From: Pratylenchus scribneri
Lineage: Eukaryota; Nematoda; Chromadorea; Rhabditida; Pratylenchidae
Direction of reading: 5' to 3'
Assembly: GCA_030063045.1 (NCBI GenBank)
Contig: JAQSEB010000114.1
Location: forward strand, 558,001-622,000
DNA: 64,000 nucleotides
Numbering within the stretch: the stretch's first letter is position 1; every line of letters begins with the position of its first letter. Below the pieces are notes generated by a model that did no database searches, was not told the DNA's origin, and saw nothing but the letters and a program-made list of their open reading frames with translations. Both the position numbers and the translations under genes were made by a program. This document shows, one piece after another, positions 17,043-30,400 of this stretch.

Positions 17043-19400
17043 TTAGTTGAGCAATGAGTTCAGAAAAAATGTGGAAAATGCGCAGGGCAAAAACAAGAGG
17101 ATTAATAAAAGAATGGGAATTTGCTGTGGGACTGAAGCCGAATCTTTGACAAGTGCATAATTTCCACCGCCATTTCCGTTGCCTCCGCCTGCCGCATATC
17201 GTTCACGCTCAAATTCCAGCAAAATTGGATCGTCCGGCATCAGAAATCTGTTCGGGATGATAAATTAGAATGGATGTCATTTTTCTGTTTATATTATATG
17301 GAAATTAAAAATAATATTCAAGAAAAATTCGAACTAAAATCTAATAATATGGCAAATTGGCGGGAAGAAAAATGCGTCAAAATTTTTAACAATTATGACA
17401 TTAATTTTATTTCGGACTTAAATCGATTAAAAATATTCTCCCTCCACCTTTCAAATATTTTTATGATTTAAATTTGACACCTGAAATGGGCTAACTCATC
17501 GAATTCGATACCGGCAAAAATTGCATCCGAATATTCAATGTATGGCTCAACGGCAGTTACATTGTTGCACAAATGTCGATTAGTACAAATGCAGGTGTTG
17601 ACACTTTGTCCAACCTTTTATATTGAATTGATTGCTATAAATATTATGAAAATTTCTTATTGGAATTACCTCACAAAGTTGTGTTTCATTTCCCCAATTG
17701 GAAGAAGACAATTCGCTTTGGCCAGACTCGCTAGCTAACGCAGCCACATTCGTCTTTAGACCCAACATTTCTGTGCTGCTCAAATTGACACAACCACTCG
17801 TGTACAAAAAATAATCTTGCCTTTTGTGTTGGCCTGAAATTTTAATTTAAAATTAAATATTTTTGGCGTAAATTAGCTTTTAGTTATTATTGTTAATTAT
17901 GCTTAAGTCGGTCTAATTTTAATTCGGAAAGAATTCTGATTTTCATTCCGGAAAGAATTCTGATTTTTATTCCGGAAAGAATTCTGATTTTTATTCCGGA
18001 AAGAATTCTGATTTTTATTCCGGAAAGAATTCTGATTTTCATTCCGGAAAGAATTCTGATTTTCATTCCGGAAAGAATTCTGATTTTTATTCCGGAAAGA
18101 ATTCTGATTTTTATTCCGGAAAGAATTCTGATTTTCATTCCGGAAAGAATTCTGATTTTTATTCCGGAAAGAATTCTGATTTTTATTCCGGAAAGAATTC
18201 TGATTTTTATTCCGGAAAGAATTCTGATTTTCATTCCGGAAAGAATTCTGATTTTTATTCCGGAAAGAATTCTGATTTTTATTCCGGAAAGAATTCTGAT
18301 TTTCATTCCGGAAAGAATTCTGATTTTTATTCCGGAAAGAATTCTGATTTTTATTCCGGAAAGAATTCTGATTTTCATTCCGGAAAGAATTCTGATTTTT
18401 ATTCCGGAAAGAATTCTGATTTTTATTCCGGAAAGAATTCTGATTTTCATTCCGGAAAGAATTCTGATTTTTATTCCGGAAAGAATTCTGATTTTTATTC
18501 CGGAAAGAATTCTGATTTTTATTCCGGAAAGAATTCTGATTTTCATTCCGGAAAGAATTCTGATTTTCATTCCGGAAAGAATTCTGATTTTCATTCCGGA
18601 GAGAATTCTGATTTTCATTCCGGAAAGAATTCTGATTTTCATTCCGGAAAGAATTCTGATTTTCATTCCGGAAAGAATTCTGATTTTCATTCCGGAAAGA
18701 ATTCTGATTTTAATTCCGGAACGAATTCTGATTTTTATTTTGGAAAGAATTCTGATTTTCATTCCGGAAAGAATTCTGATTTTTATTTTGGAAAGAATTC
18801 TGATTTTCATTTCGGAAAGAATTCTGATTTTCATTCCGGAAAGAATTATGATTTTATTTTTTCTGAAATTCTGTTTAATATATTCTGTTTTTTTTCCATA
18901 AATTAATTTACCAAAATTGGATAATTTGAACTTATTTTATTGATGATTAATCCTATTAAAAATAAAAATCTCACGCATATAGCAGAAATTTCCCCAGCAC
19001 ATATGGACTCGTTTCAATTCACAGCCAAATGTGCTCAAATTGTTATAATCATCGTAGTTCATGCAGAAAATACATCTAGAAAAACAAAAGATTAAATATA
19101 AATAATTAAATTTATTTAATAAAATCCAACCTGACCATCCTCCTTTCCCTCCATTGCCTCAATGGGCCATTGGTCAATAGTGGCATTGAGGGAATGGGAA
19201 TATCACCGCTCTGCTCTTGTTGATATTGCTGGCCCAAATCATTATTTTCCATTGCATTGGAAAACCTTAAAAATTAATATGCAAATTTTCGAGATATAAA
19301 ATTTAAAAAAAAAACACCTCAAAATTGAGGAATGCAATGTGCAAAAAATGAGGACAATGGTGAATAATTTTTGTTGAAACAATTTGAACGCAAAATTCAT
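17043..19400 (-). CDS. Ly6/ODR-2-like GPI-anchored three-finger protein, 273 residues
   Basis: Minus-strand exons in transcription order: 19400-19318, 19265-19131, 19075-18975, 17833-17670, 17614-17481, 17247-17043; all phases agree. Residues 1-27 are a signal peptide. Ten cysteines follow, from CIFC at 74-77 to CICTNRHLCN ending at Asn178. The Cys-Asn end is the hallmark of LU (Ly6/uPAR) domains, with an N-glycosylation sequon in the long loop between. The tail at about 249-273 is strongly hydrophobic (PILLLILLFLPCAFSTFF), as for GPI attachment. Nematode relatives such as ODR-2 act at the neuronal surface; a role here is inference. A Gly/Asn-rich spacer precedes the tail. Intron 3 holds a 24-bp satellite array. 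Orthology to a particular C. elegans gene is not claimed. Confidence 0.85.
17921..18858 (+). repeat. 24-bp satellite array A, in intron 3 of the Ly6-like gene
   Basis: There are about 39 tandem copies of a 24-bp unit with core GGAAAGAATTCTGATTTT followed by a TATTCC or CATTCC variant. Each unit has a GAATTC and, across the junction, a TTCCGGAA palindrome. The unit length is divisible by three, so open frames of hundreds of codons arise on both strands; these are not genes. Confidence 0.97.
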
Positions 19401-20114
19401 GGGAAAATATAGCGAAATAATTTTTGTTGGAGAAAAAATTTGATGTTTCAGTATTTTTGGTTGCCGAAAATCATTATTTTTAATTATTTCAAACATGTTT
19501 ACTCTGGAAAAGGATGAACAATTCGGAAGGATAAATATGATTAATTTTTGATGAAAAATATAAAAGACAATAAATTAAATTTGATTCTTTTGGGTTAAAA
19601 AAGTTTTAAATTTAGTCTCAGAACATTGTAAAAATTTAATTGATTTTTCTGCAATTTTTTCCAAAAAAAATTACTGAATTTTTTTGGTTTTTCTGATGGA
19701 TATCGCTGAATTTTATTTCCACCAGGTGTCTCTATATTTGGTATAGCAAAATTTGGACTTTGACCGAGAGAGTCTAGTCATCGGTTTCGCATTTCCATTG
19801 CAAAATTGAATAATGAACTTTTTTTTGTCTTTACTCTTAACAATATAGATATAGACGCGTGGGAATTAGGGCGGAATGGAATATGCGGAAGTCAATATGA
19901 ATCCTGGGTTTTATTAATAAGCCCCTTGGGAATGATATATTTTTTGCAAATTCGCAACAATTTTTTTCAAATTTTTTGTTAGGAATCGAAATTTTTTATT
20001 GATTGGCGAAATTTAATAATTTTAAAAATACAATATATAATAAAATTTTTAGAAAAATATTTAATTTGCTGAATAAATTGCTGAAATTAAAATTACCGAA
20101 AAGATTGTATCGAT

Positions 20115-20345
20115 TCAGTAGTTTATCCTATACTTAAACCTCATATCCAATCGATAGATCGAGTCAAGACGAATTTTTTGATTATATTTTGGCCTTTAGT
20201 TTAACCAAATTCTATCTTAGTTTTGAACCATTAAACCAAAATGGGTTTAAACCTTTTAGAAACCTTTAATTGTTGTCCAAACCATGACAAATTATATATC
20301 ATTCAATGCGTTTTGCCCAGCTCTATCCATTTGGTTATAGGATTT
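20115..20345. repeat. degenerate copy of the dispersed MITE-like family
   Basis: It shares with the intronic copies at 39-61 kb the sequence of segments: TTATCCTATACTTAAACCTC, a gatagatcgagtcaagacg-like stretch, GAACCATTAAACCAAAATGG, a ttaattgttgtccaaaccatgaca-like stretch, and attatatatcattcaatgcg. A single internal unit is present. Confidence 0.7.
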
Positions 20346-21485
20346 AAGAATGTAGAATAAACAATAAATCATTATAATTATTTTGGCCGTATGTATTTTC
20401 TACTCGGTAAATTCGGTTATCTTTTCGGCAATAATTTATTCAACCAATTAATAAATAGTACCAAATTTTCCAAAAATTAAAATGAGGAAATGAGCTACAT
20501 TTTGGCGGAAAAATCTAATCTTTGACCGCAGGGCAAAAAAAAATATTTTCGTAATGTTTTTCCATGAATAAAGCCAATTTTCATTTGGATGGACAAATTT
20601 GATTTGGGGAAGAGGAAAACAATTTCCTGGGCATAATAATTTGGCCAAAATTCATTAAAAGACCATTGCATAAAATACGAGGAGAGAAAACCACGGAAAT
20701 TAGGTTGTGTAGGAAATGGTGGAAAAGTAATGCCGCAGGGGGAAGAATATTTCCAAATGAATGGAGCCAAAAGCTCGGTAGGCAAAAATTGATGGAAAAT
20801 GAAAAAAGGGTAAATGGAAGGGCGAAATTTGAGTAAAAATGGCGATGGAATAGGTTTGGTAAGAGGGAGGCTTGCTTAATATTAATTCGGATGGATTAAA
20901 TAAGCATTTTTGGTAAAAGTACGAAAAATTTCAAGCTAATATTTTTTTATAAAAATTTGAATATTCGAATTTTTTATAACATTTTAATTTGAGAAATTTT
21001 CCATGATAATGTGCAAAAAATAAGTAAAATTATTTTACAAATTTTTTGGCCTAAACTTTATGACTAATTCCAATAAATTTTAAATTTATTTCTATAAAAT
21101 TTTCATTATATTTTTAATTATTTTTAGAAGACTATTTTTCTGGATAATTTAAAAATTCTTAATAATTTTTAATTATATTTCAGTAATTTTCCGCCGAATT
21201 TGATAGGCTAATGCCTCTGGGAATTTACTAATAAGGAAAAAACTTGTGGAGCCGAAAAATGATGATGCCTAAGGGTATATTGGTTTCGCCAATCTCTTTT
21301 TTTTGTCCATTTTCCGGTCTCTTCTCTCTTTTTTGGTTTCCCGATAATTTCCATGGAAATGTGGACGCTTTTGAATCTCGGGGAAGGAGGCCAAAAGCCA
21401 ATACAAAATCTCCACCCCAATTTTTTTTCAGTGTTTGCCAAACGGATAAAAAAAATGATGAGGGTACAAAAAATAATGAGAAGCC

Positions 21486-21850
21486 TTTGGAAATGTAAAC
21501 CAAAAAATGACAAAAAATAATGGAGGAGAGCTAATAATTATTATTGAAAAGTACATACGAAATGCTTGGGTGGTCAAAAAATCGGAGATTCAAATGAACG
21601 GAAATGACATATTTTTGGGGATTAAACTTAAGTCAAGTTTTTGAAAATGTCAAAATTAATTGATGTTTTTTCGTTTTTTTTTTTAATTTTTTAAGTAAAC
21701 CAAAAACTACAAAAAATGATGGAGGTGGAGGTTGGAGGACAACAATTATTTATTTGAAAGGACATACGAAACCCCTCATTGGGTGGTCGAAAAAAAAGAG
21801 ATTTATGAACGGAAATGACATTTTTTGGGGATTATTCATTTTTATTGGTG
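21486..21850. repeat. two diverged copies of a ~140-bp sequence
   Basis: The first copy (about 21486-21640) and the second (about 21697-21850) share AAACCAAAAA, AATAATGGAGG or AATGATGGAGG, ACATACGAAA, GGGTGGTC, GAACGGAAATGACAT and TTTTGGGGATTA in the same order. This looks like an old local tandem duplication. Confidence 0.75.
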
Positions 21851-22204
21851 AAGAAAATTTTTAAAAAAATATGGATTCTTTTTTTCTGGGATTAAAATTA
21901 AATTCTTACATTTTAATTAGTGCAAAAAAGATTGAATTTAAATTCATTCATTTTTCTAGTGATAAAAAATTAAAAATTTAATTCTTAGATTTTTCCTTAA
22001 AATCGGACAAAATTGATATAGAAAATTTCAAAATTAATGATAATATTTTGGCTTTATATTTCTTCAATTTTTTCATAGTGTGACAAGCTCAAATTTGGGC
22101 ATAAAAAATATAAGGTAATGGTAATGCAATGTAGAAATTCAAGGGAAGATTAAAGCATAAAAATATAAAAAATGAAACAAATCATTGAGTTAATAGTTGA
22201 AAAA

Positions 22205-22660
22205 AGAAAAATGACTTATTTTAGAAATGAAGCCGAATGCTTTCCTTTTATGGCGCTATTTTTGGTTACTTCCAAAAATAAAAAAAAAATTAAATATTTG
22301 AAAAATTCGCTTCGACTTTAAAAGAAGAAAAAGAATGAGTTGTCGATTTTGTCAGAATTGTAATAAAATTTGATTTTATTATTGTGCACAATGCCATTTT
22401 ACAAAATGCAATTTTCATTTTATAGAAAATTGAATCCCATCCCAAGGTCATAAAATCATCAGATTAAATTTTAAAAAAGCCTTTTTCTGAAAATGATGTA
22501 ATTCGCATTCTTTCATTTTATTTCACCATTTTTGGATGGTTCCAAAAATAAAAATTCGAAAATTTGCTTCGCCTTTTAAAGAAGATTTAGTCCTCAATTT
22601 TCGTCAGAATTGTAACTAAATTGAATTTTTATTTTTGTGCGCAAGCCATGGCCAATGCAA
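22205..22660. repeat. two diverged copies of a ~160-bp sequence
   Basis: The copies at about 22205-22400 and about 22490-22660 share TTCCAAAAATAAAAA, a run AAAAATTCGCTTCG or AAAATTTGCTTCG, GTCAGAATTGTAA and TTTTGTGC... then GCC in the same order. It is a local duplication about 285 bp apart. Confidence 0.7.
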
Positions 22661-23564
22661 TTTTCTACTTAGAGTGCTGGAACTGGGAAGAATCCCACGA
22701 ATTGAGTCGACGGAAATTTTATTCTCTTTGAAGGTCTTTTCCCTCGCTTAATTCGCCCTCTCTCTTTGGAAATTGGATTATTTTGAGGCACTAGCATTGG
22801 CGGAAATCCGCACTTGGCAATTTTATTGAACGGTTAATGAGAAAAATAAAAGAAAAATTTTGAGGGACGGCTGAGGAAAATCAATTCCCTAAGGGCATAA
22901 AATATTAATGGATTTTTTGCCAATGAATTACGTGAGGTGCGGTCATTTTTCAAAGGCAAAAGACGGGGAAAAACATTAAATTTTAAATTTTTAAATAAAT
23001 ATTTTATTTTGATTTTTTGACAAATTGATTGGAAAATGGGTGGCTCCACTTTTTTTCAGAAAAAGCCTAATTAATTCTGTTTTAAAAGAAATAAATTGAT
23101 TTAATTAATTTTTATTAATTTCTGCCTTAAATTTGGAATTTTCTTAAGTATAAATTTAAAAGCAAAATTTTCGGTTTAAGCATTATATGAAATGGAATGA
23201 AAAATAAAAACGGTTGAATGTTTTTGCTTGCGTAAGTAACCGAGCAAAATGTGTTTTGGTGAAAAGATTTGTTCGCGCTGAATAATTAAAAATTTTCGAA
23301 TGTGAAAATCGTTGAGTAATGGAGGATTAATGGCACGGCATTTGCAAAGGGAAAAATGCCAACGGAAAAGATGGAAAAACACATACCTAAATGAGTGAGG
23401 AAAATGGGATGGTTTTGCGGCCGCAAAAAGGGTGCAAACAATACGCGAAAAACACCCAAAGGGCCGCGGCATTTTAGCAAAGCATTGGCCACAGCAGCAA
23501 TTTTCCCATCAACATTCTTCTCTTTATTTTCCCTCTTTCCTTCTTTTTTCACACAAATGGAGAG

Positions 23565-24060
23565 GGCTCAAAAAAAACACAAGAATGTATGGATGGAATG
23601 GAAAGCCTTGGGGCTTTGCCGGCTTTTTTTGGCCAGAGAGAAAAGAAGTTCCATATTGGTCTTGGAAACAATTTTTTGGGGATGTCAGTGAAAAGTGGCA
23701 CGAATTTTAAATGTTTATCTCTCAATAGTGGCAGGGAAGTTTTTTTTTCTCAATTATTGTTGCTTTTACTGGGCAAAATTTACAAGAATTTCAGAGTAAT
23801 TTGTTTGTGAATTTAATTTAATGTTAGTATTTTATAGTAAATTTATGGTAAAATTATCCAATAACAAAATAATTAAGCATATTTCATCAAATTTATTAAA
23901 TTATTTTAAATTATATAATTATTTAACGAAAAGCAGATGAATTTGAATATTAAATCTTTGAAGAGACCTTCATTTTCACGCAATTGGTGAAGGTTCAAAA
24001 AAACTCAAGAATGTACGAATGGAAAGCCTTGCGGCTTTGTCCCGAGGTAAAATAAATTAT
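23565..24060. repeat. short dispersed repeat, two copies (third at 26935-27065)
   Basis: The segments at about 23565-23700 and 23985-24050 share GGCTCAAAAA or GGTTCAAAAA, CAAGAATGTA, a GGAATGGAAAGCCTTG block and a GGCTTTG block. A third copy at about 26935-27065, downstream of the PA28-like gene, keeps the extended part (GGCCAGA then GAAAGAAGTTC). All three are in the same orientation. Confidence 0.65.
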
Positions 24061-24921
24061 GCTCTTTTGGAAAAAATTTTAAGAAGACTTTGCAGAGTGA
24101 CATTATTTTTTAAAAATGTTTATTTCAATGTTCAGCATTTTTCTTCGATTTTTGTTGTTTTTAAATTTAATTGTAAATTTGCAAGAATTTCTGAAAGAGA
24201 AGGTTTGCAAGTGAATGTGGGATTTGAAACGAGACCCAAATATTTTTGTAGATTATTTATGGGTTTCAGCCGAAAGTTGAGTCCTTTTTTCCTTAATAAA
24301 CCTCCCCTCTGAGATATGGCCTAAAACCAACTTTTCTGCATATTTGGCCCAAATTCATATCTCCTTATAGAATTGGGCTACGAATATGATTTAATACCAT
24401 CATCGGAAAATTAGCAAAATATTTAGCAATTATATTTTTAATTTTTTAAATTTAATTTTCATGAAAATTCCATTCCACATATTTTCCCCATTTTGCAAAT
24501 AGAATTTAATTTAAAAAAATATTTATGATTATTGTCGGTCAAATTTTCAATTATATCTCTTTTTCCATCTTCCATTTTTGTGGCCTAGTGGAAAATATTA
24601 ATTCCGTCCTTTAAATCAGAAATATTCATTTGAATTTGAACATTGACGTGTAAAACGATGATGGTGATGACTGATGAGCTGGCATTTGGGAGAAACATCA
24701 AAAGCAGAGGGAAGGGGAAAATAGTTGGTGAATTGAAAATAGGGAAAGCAGAATTCGTGATTAGTTAAATTTTTCTCATTTAGCCGCGGCCAAATCATCT
24801 CCATTTCCCCAATTTGTTGGAAAATTTTTTTATTGAATTTCTTTTTAAATTATTTTTAGAATCAGTTGTCTGCTGCTTTCAAAAAACCTGTTACAACAAC
24901 ATTTTTTCCAAATTTTCCATT

Positions 24922-26752
24922 ATGGCAAATAATAAGGTTTAATTAAAATTAGATCTCCTAAAAAGCTGCTGAATATTTAGTTTGAAGAATTGGCCCATAT
25001 GAAGAGTTCAGAATTTCGAAGTAATGTTTTTGAGGCCTTGCCAAAGTTGGCTGTCAAATTCAATGAAATGTTGGTCGAATATTCCGCCATTTCGGTAAAA
25101 AATTTTAAAATAATTTTGATTTTTTATTCTGGAAAGAATTCTAATTTTCATTTCGTAAAGAATTTTGATTTTCATTCCGGAAAGAATTCTAATTTTCATT
25201 TCGTAAAGAATTTTGATTTTCATTCCGGAAAGAATTCTGATTTTCATTCCGGAAAGAATTCTGATTTTAATTCCGGAAAGAATTCTGATTTACATTCCGG
25301 GAAGAATTCTGATTTTAATTCCGGAAAGAATTCTGATTTACATTCCGGAAAGAATTCTGATTTTCATTCCGGAAAGAATTCTAATTTTCATTTCGTAAAG
25401 AATTTTGATTTTCATTCCGGAAAGAATTCTGATTTTCATTCCGGAAAGAATTCTGATTTTCATTCCGGAAAGAATTCTGATTTTAATTCCGGAAAGAATT
25501 CTGATTTACATTCCGGAAAGAATTCTGATTTTCATTCCGGAAAGAATTCTGATTTTCATTCCGGAAAGAATTCTGATTTACATTCCGGAAAGAATTCTGA
25601 TTTTCATCCCGGAAAGAATTCTGATTTTCATCCCGGAAAGAATTCTGATTTACATTCCGGAAAGAATTCTGATTTTCATTCCGGAAAGAATTCTGATTTT
25701 CATTCCGGAAAGAATTCTGATTTTCATTCCGGAAAGAATTCTGATTTTCATTCCGGAAAGAATTATCTAAATTAAAGTCCTCCATATTTAGCTTTCCTTT
25801 CAGCTGAACCAAGAAGAATTGCCAAAACCAGATGCACATTTCATCAAGTTGCATGCTAAGACTGTTCAAATTTGCGGTATGTCAGAAAATGGGCAATATA
25901 AAATAAGGGAATCAAAATCGATCTTTCTGCTACTTTTCATAATTTTTTTTTATCAATTTGCATTAAATCCACAAATTTATTCTTTAATAATTTCAAATCA
26001 ATCTTACAGGGCTAAAATAGCACAAAATTTGCTAAATTAAACTAGAAAATTTAATTTTAATTTACAAAAACAGATGTACAAAACCAAAAATATATATTTA
26101 TTCTATTTAACTAATTTTTATCCAATAAAATTGGAATTTCCAGATATAGATTATGGTAAATATATATTTGAAAATAGTATGGAAAATTGTAATAAAATAT
26201 TTTCAAATTTCCTTCCATAAATTAATAGGTGTGAAAAGTTTTGTTTATATTGAATAATTAAAATGAGTTAAATTTTAGAAGAAGCAAGCAAGAAAATTCA
26301 CTCCATCGAAGCCCGTATCCTCCGTCAAACTTCGGATTTTGACCTTATGAAGGAACCTTTCGACGCCGAAAAACTGGTGAATTTGGGGAAAAATCAATCA
26401 GAATGATTATTATATTAATTTATAGGATTTCGCTTTAAAGCTGACTAATAATGTGGCAGATGAAGTTGATAAGTTTTGGAAGGAATTACGCGATTTCCAT
26501 GCATTGCGTTCGTTCTATCTTCGCAAAATGCTGAAGTAAGTAAAATGGGAATGAATTTTCAATTAATTTATGAATAGATATCCGGATGTTGGACATGATG
26601 CTTTGGATGAATTTGATCGAACTACTTTTGGCACCATCAAAATTCATCTGAACAAGCTGTGCGAGCTGATCATCATAATGCAGGAAAAGCTGGCAAAGAA
26701 TTTTGGAATTTTATCCGGGAAGAAAGAGGAGGAAAATTCCATGTTTGGTTAA
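24922..26752 (+). CDS. psme-3: PA28-gamma (REG-gamma)-like proteasome activator, 194 residues
   Basis: Exons: 24922-24936, 24981-25094, 25804-25876, 26279-26376, 26426-26535, 26578-26752; phases agree and the CDS is 585 bases. The protein is almost all helix. Its last about 130 residues follow the PA28 C-terminal bundle: an amphipathic I-A-I-L helix, a VADEVDKFW...DFHALR helix, a YLRKMLKYPDV stretch that matches the family's KYP.V segment, and a final helix ending EKLAKNFG. PA28-gamma forms a nuclear heptamer that opens the 20S proteasome without ATP. At 194 residues it is shorter than vertebrate PA28-gamma (about 254), mainly because the loop between helices 1 and 2 is short and lacks the basic nuclear signal. 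The family call is by eye. Intron 2 holds satellite array B. Polyadenylation-like AATAAA follows near 26850. Confidence 0.65.
25117..25770 (+). repeat. 24-bp satellite array B, in intron 2 of the PA28-like gene
   Basis: There are about 27 copies of the same 24-bp unit and orientation as array A, with variants carrying TACATTCC, TAATTCC and TTCGTAAAG. The array starts only about 25 bases after the 5' splice site at 25095 and ends about 35 bases before the 3' splice site. Confidence 0.97.
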
Positions 26753-27450
26753 GGAGGCAGAGGATTGAAATGAAAGCATCGCAGAAAGATGAAAAAAGAA
26801 TGTGAGTGTGAATGTGATAAACACGCGATTTAATGATGTTTTATCGTAATAAATATTAATAAATTTTGTTATTTTTTTTTCCTTCGATATGGTAATCCAT
26901 TTTTTAAATTTTGAATATTATAAATAACCCTTGGGCATTCAAAAAAAAATACAATAATGGATGGATATTGGAAAGAAAGCTTTGGGGTGTTGTGGAATTT
27001 TTTTTGGCCAGACTGAAAGAAGTTCTGTTATCGTGGAAATAATTTTTTGATGATTGCCGAGTGCCTTTATTTTTGTTAAAACCTATTACTTGTTTTTAGA
27101 ACCATAAACCTAGCCAAAGAACTCATCAATCAATTTTTTAAAGTTATATAATTTATTAAGCCTAAAAGCCATATAAATCAATTTGAGATTTGTGATCCTG
27201 ATAGATCCATAAATTTTTGTGTTGATCAGATATTGAGAACAACAAACATTTCTATATTTTCAATAATCTTTCGATAATTTATCTACTTTTTAAGAATATT
27301 TATTAATTATATTTCAACATTAAAGACAAATTATGAATATGTGAATTGATTTGGTAAACATCTTTTTGGGTGAAATTTAATAATTAATAATGTTAAAATA
27401 AGAATTTTTCCTAAAGAATTGTTTGTCAACATTATTCGCTGTTCATTCAT
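26753..27450. other. spacer between two convergent genes
   Basis: It holds the PA28-like gene's 3' end and one copy of the short dispersed repeat (about 26935-27065). The rest is AT-rich without a gene. Confidence 0.5.
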
Positions 27451-30400
27451 TCATTTTGCCTCGGCTAATGCCTTCATAATTTGTTCCATCAAGTCCACAT
27501 ATTTTTCCCTAACCAATTGTTTCCATCCATCGGATTCCATGACCTTTAAAACGATAAAAAAAATATATATTTAGCTTTGAGCAATGAGCATCCATATGAT
27601 TATTACTAGGGCCCGGATTTTTATTGATATAGAATCTCGAAATATAGGCATAAAATATTGACATAAAAGTAGTAAAATATTGATATAAATGGCCAAAAAT
27701 AGGCAAAATATTGATGGAATATTGATGAAAATTTTTTAAAAAACGTTAAATTTTATCAAAAATTTCAAAAATAACAATTTTTCTCTAACTCGCAATCACA
27801 AATTATTCAAATTTCGATGTTTTTTATTCAGAAAATTTTAAAAATTTCATTTACAAAAAATACTATTTTTTTTAAACATTAATAAAATTTTCAAAAAATG
27901 ACAAAATCAATTTTGTTATTTTTTTTTCAAAAATTTGAAAAATTTTCCAAAAAATTTTCAATTTTTTTCTTGAAAACTCTAAAATTTATTAAAAATTCTT
28001 CAAAAATTTGAAAATAATGACCAAAAATTGTCAAAAATGTCAAAATATTGACATAAATATTGACGACCAAAAAATGCCAAAATATTGATCAATATTGACA
28101 TAAAAGTTCACGCAAATCACCTAAAACTATTATAAAAAGTTGTTTAATGTTGGTTTAAGGCCATTTTAAGTTCGCAAGAAAAATATTGACATCAATAAAA
28201 ATCCGGGCCCTAATTATTACGGAAAGAATTCTGATTTTCATTCCGGAAACTAATTCTGATTTTTAAATTTGGAAAAAATTCTGATTTCTATTCCGGAAAG
28301 AATTCTGATTTTTATTCCGGAAAGAATTCTGATTTTCATTCCGGAAAGAATTCTGATTTTTATTCCGGAAGGAATTCTGATTTTCATTCCGGAAAGAATT
28401 CTGATTTTTATTCCGGAAAGAATTCTGATTTTCATTCCGGAAAGAATTCTGATTTTTAAATTTGGAAAAAATTCTGATTTCTATTCCGGAAAGAATTCTG
28501 ATTTTTATTCCGGAAAGAATTCTGATTTTTATTCCGGAAAGAATTCTGATTTTCATTCCGGAAAGAATTCTGATTTTTATTCCGGAAAGAATTCTGATTT
28601 TTATTCCGGAAAGAATTCTGATTTTCATTCCGGAAAGAATTCTGATTTTTATTCCGAAAGTATTCTAATTTTCAATCCGGAAAGAATTCTGATTTTTAAA
28701 TTTGGAAAAAATTCTGATTTCTATTCCGGAAAGAATTCTGATTTTTATTCCGGAAAGAATTCTGATTTTCATTCCGGAAAGAATTCTGATTTTTATTCCG
28801 GAAAGAATTCTGATTTTCATTCCGGAAAGAATTCTGATTTTCATTCCGGAAAGAATTCTGATTTTCATTCCGGAAAGAATTCTGATTTTCATTCCGGAAA
28901 GAATTCTGATTTTTATTCCGGAAAGAATTCTGATTTTCATTCCGGAAAGAATTCTGATTTTCATTCCGGAAAGAATTCTGATTTTCATTCCGGAAAGAAT
29001 TCTGATTTTTAAATTTGGAAAAAATTCTGATTTCTATTCCGGAAAGAATTCTGATTTTTATTCCGGAAAGAATTCTGATTTTTATTCCGGAAAGAATTCT
29101 GATTTTCATTCCGGAAAGAATTCTGATTTTTATTCCGAAAGTATTCTAATTTTCAATCCGGAAAGAATTCTGATTTTTAAATTTGGAAAAAATTCTGATT
29201 TCTATTCCGGAAAGAATTCTGATTTTTATTCCGGAAAGAATTCTGATTTTCATTCCGGAAAGAATTCTGATTTTTATTCCGGAAAGAATTCTGATTTTCA
29301 TTCCGGAAAGAATTCTGATTTTCATTCCGGAAAGAATTCTGATTTTCATTCCGGAAAGAATTCTGATTTTCATTCCGGAAAGAATTCTGATTTTTATTCC
29401 GGAAAGAATTCTGATTTTCATTCCGGAAAGAATTCTGATTTTCATTCCGGAAAGAATTCTGATTTTCATTCCGGAAAGAATTCTGATTTTCATTCCGGAA
29501 AGAATTCTGATTTTCATTCCGGAAAGAATTCTGATTTTCATTCCGGAAAGAATTCTGATTTTCATTCCGGAAAGAATTCTGATTTTCATTCCGGAAAGAA
29601 TTCTGATTTTCATTCCGGAAAGAATTCTGATTTTCATTCCGGAAAGAATTCTGATTTTTATTCCGGAAAGAATTCTGATTTTCATTCCGGAAAGAATTCT
29701 GATTTTCATTCCGGAAAGAATTCTGATTTTCATTCCGGAAAGAATTCTGATTTTTAAATTTGGAAAAAATTCTGATTTCTATTCCGGAAAGAATTCTGAT
29801 TTTTATTCCGGAAAGAATTCTGATTTTTATTCCGGAAAGAATTCTGATTTTCATTCCGGAAAGAATTCTGATTTTTATTCCGAAAGTATTCTAATTTTCA
29901 ATCCGGAAAGAATTCTGATTTTTAAATTTGGAAAAAATTCTGATTTCTATTCCGGAAAGAATTCTGATTTTTATTCCGGAAAGAATTCTGATTTTCATTC
30001 CGGAAAGAATTCTGATTTTTATTCCGGAAAGAATTCTGATTTTCATTCCGGAAAGAATTCTGATTTTCATTCCGGAAAGAATTCTGATTTTCATTCCGGA
30101 AAGAATTCTGATTTTCATTCCGGAAAGAATTCTGATTTTTATTCCGGAAAGAATTCTGATTTTCATTCCGGAAAGAATTCTGATTTTCATTCCGGAAAGA
30201 ATTCTGATTTTCATTCCGGAAAGAATTCTGATTTTTAAATTTGGAAAAAATTCTGATTTCTATTCCGGAAAGAATTCTGATTTTTATTCCGGAAAGAATT
30301 CTGATTTTTATTCCGGAAAGAATTCTGATTTTCATTCCGGAAAGAATTCTGATTTTTATTCCGAAAGTATTCTAATTTTCAATCCGGAAAGAATTCTGAT

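Larger units (their letters stand above)
19401..24921. other. 5.5-kb intergenic region without a recognisable gene
   Basis: The region is AT-rich. It contains a degenerate copy of the dispersed TTGACCAAACC family (about 20115-20345), two local sequence duplications and two copies of a short dispersed repeat, listed separately. Frames up to about 100 codons (for example 20495-20785 on the minus strand and 23395-23691) have no domain, no splice context and low complexity. Confidence 0.5.

Noticed and set aside
20495..20785. 96-codon minus-strand frame
   Set aside because: It has no domain, no splice partners and a composition like the flanking non-coding DNA.
23395..23810. Overlapping plus-strand frames of 73-98 codons
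   Set aside because: Part lies in a dispersed repeat present three times. Competing frames exist in all phases and none has a recognisable family.
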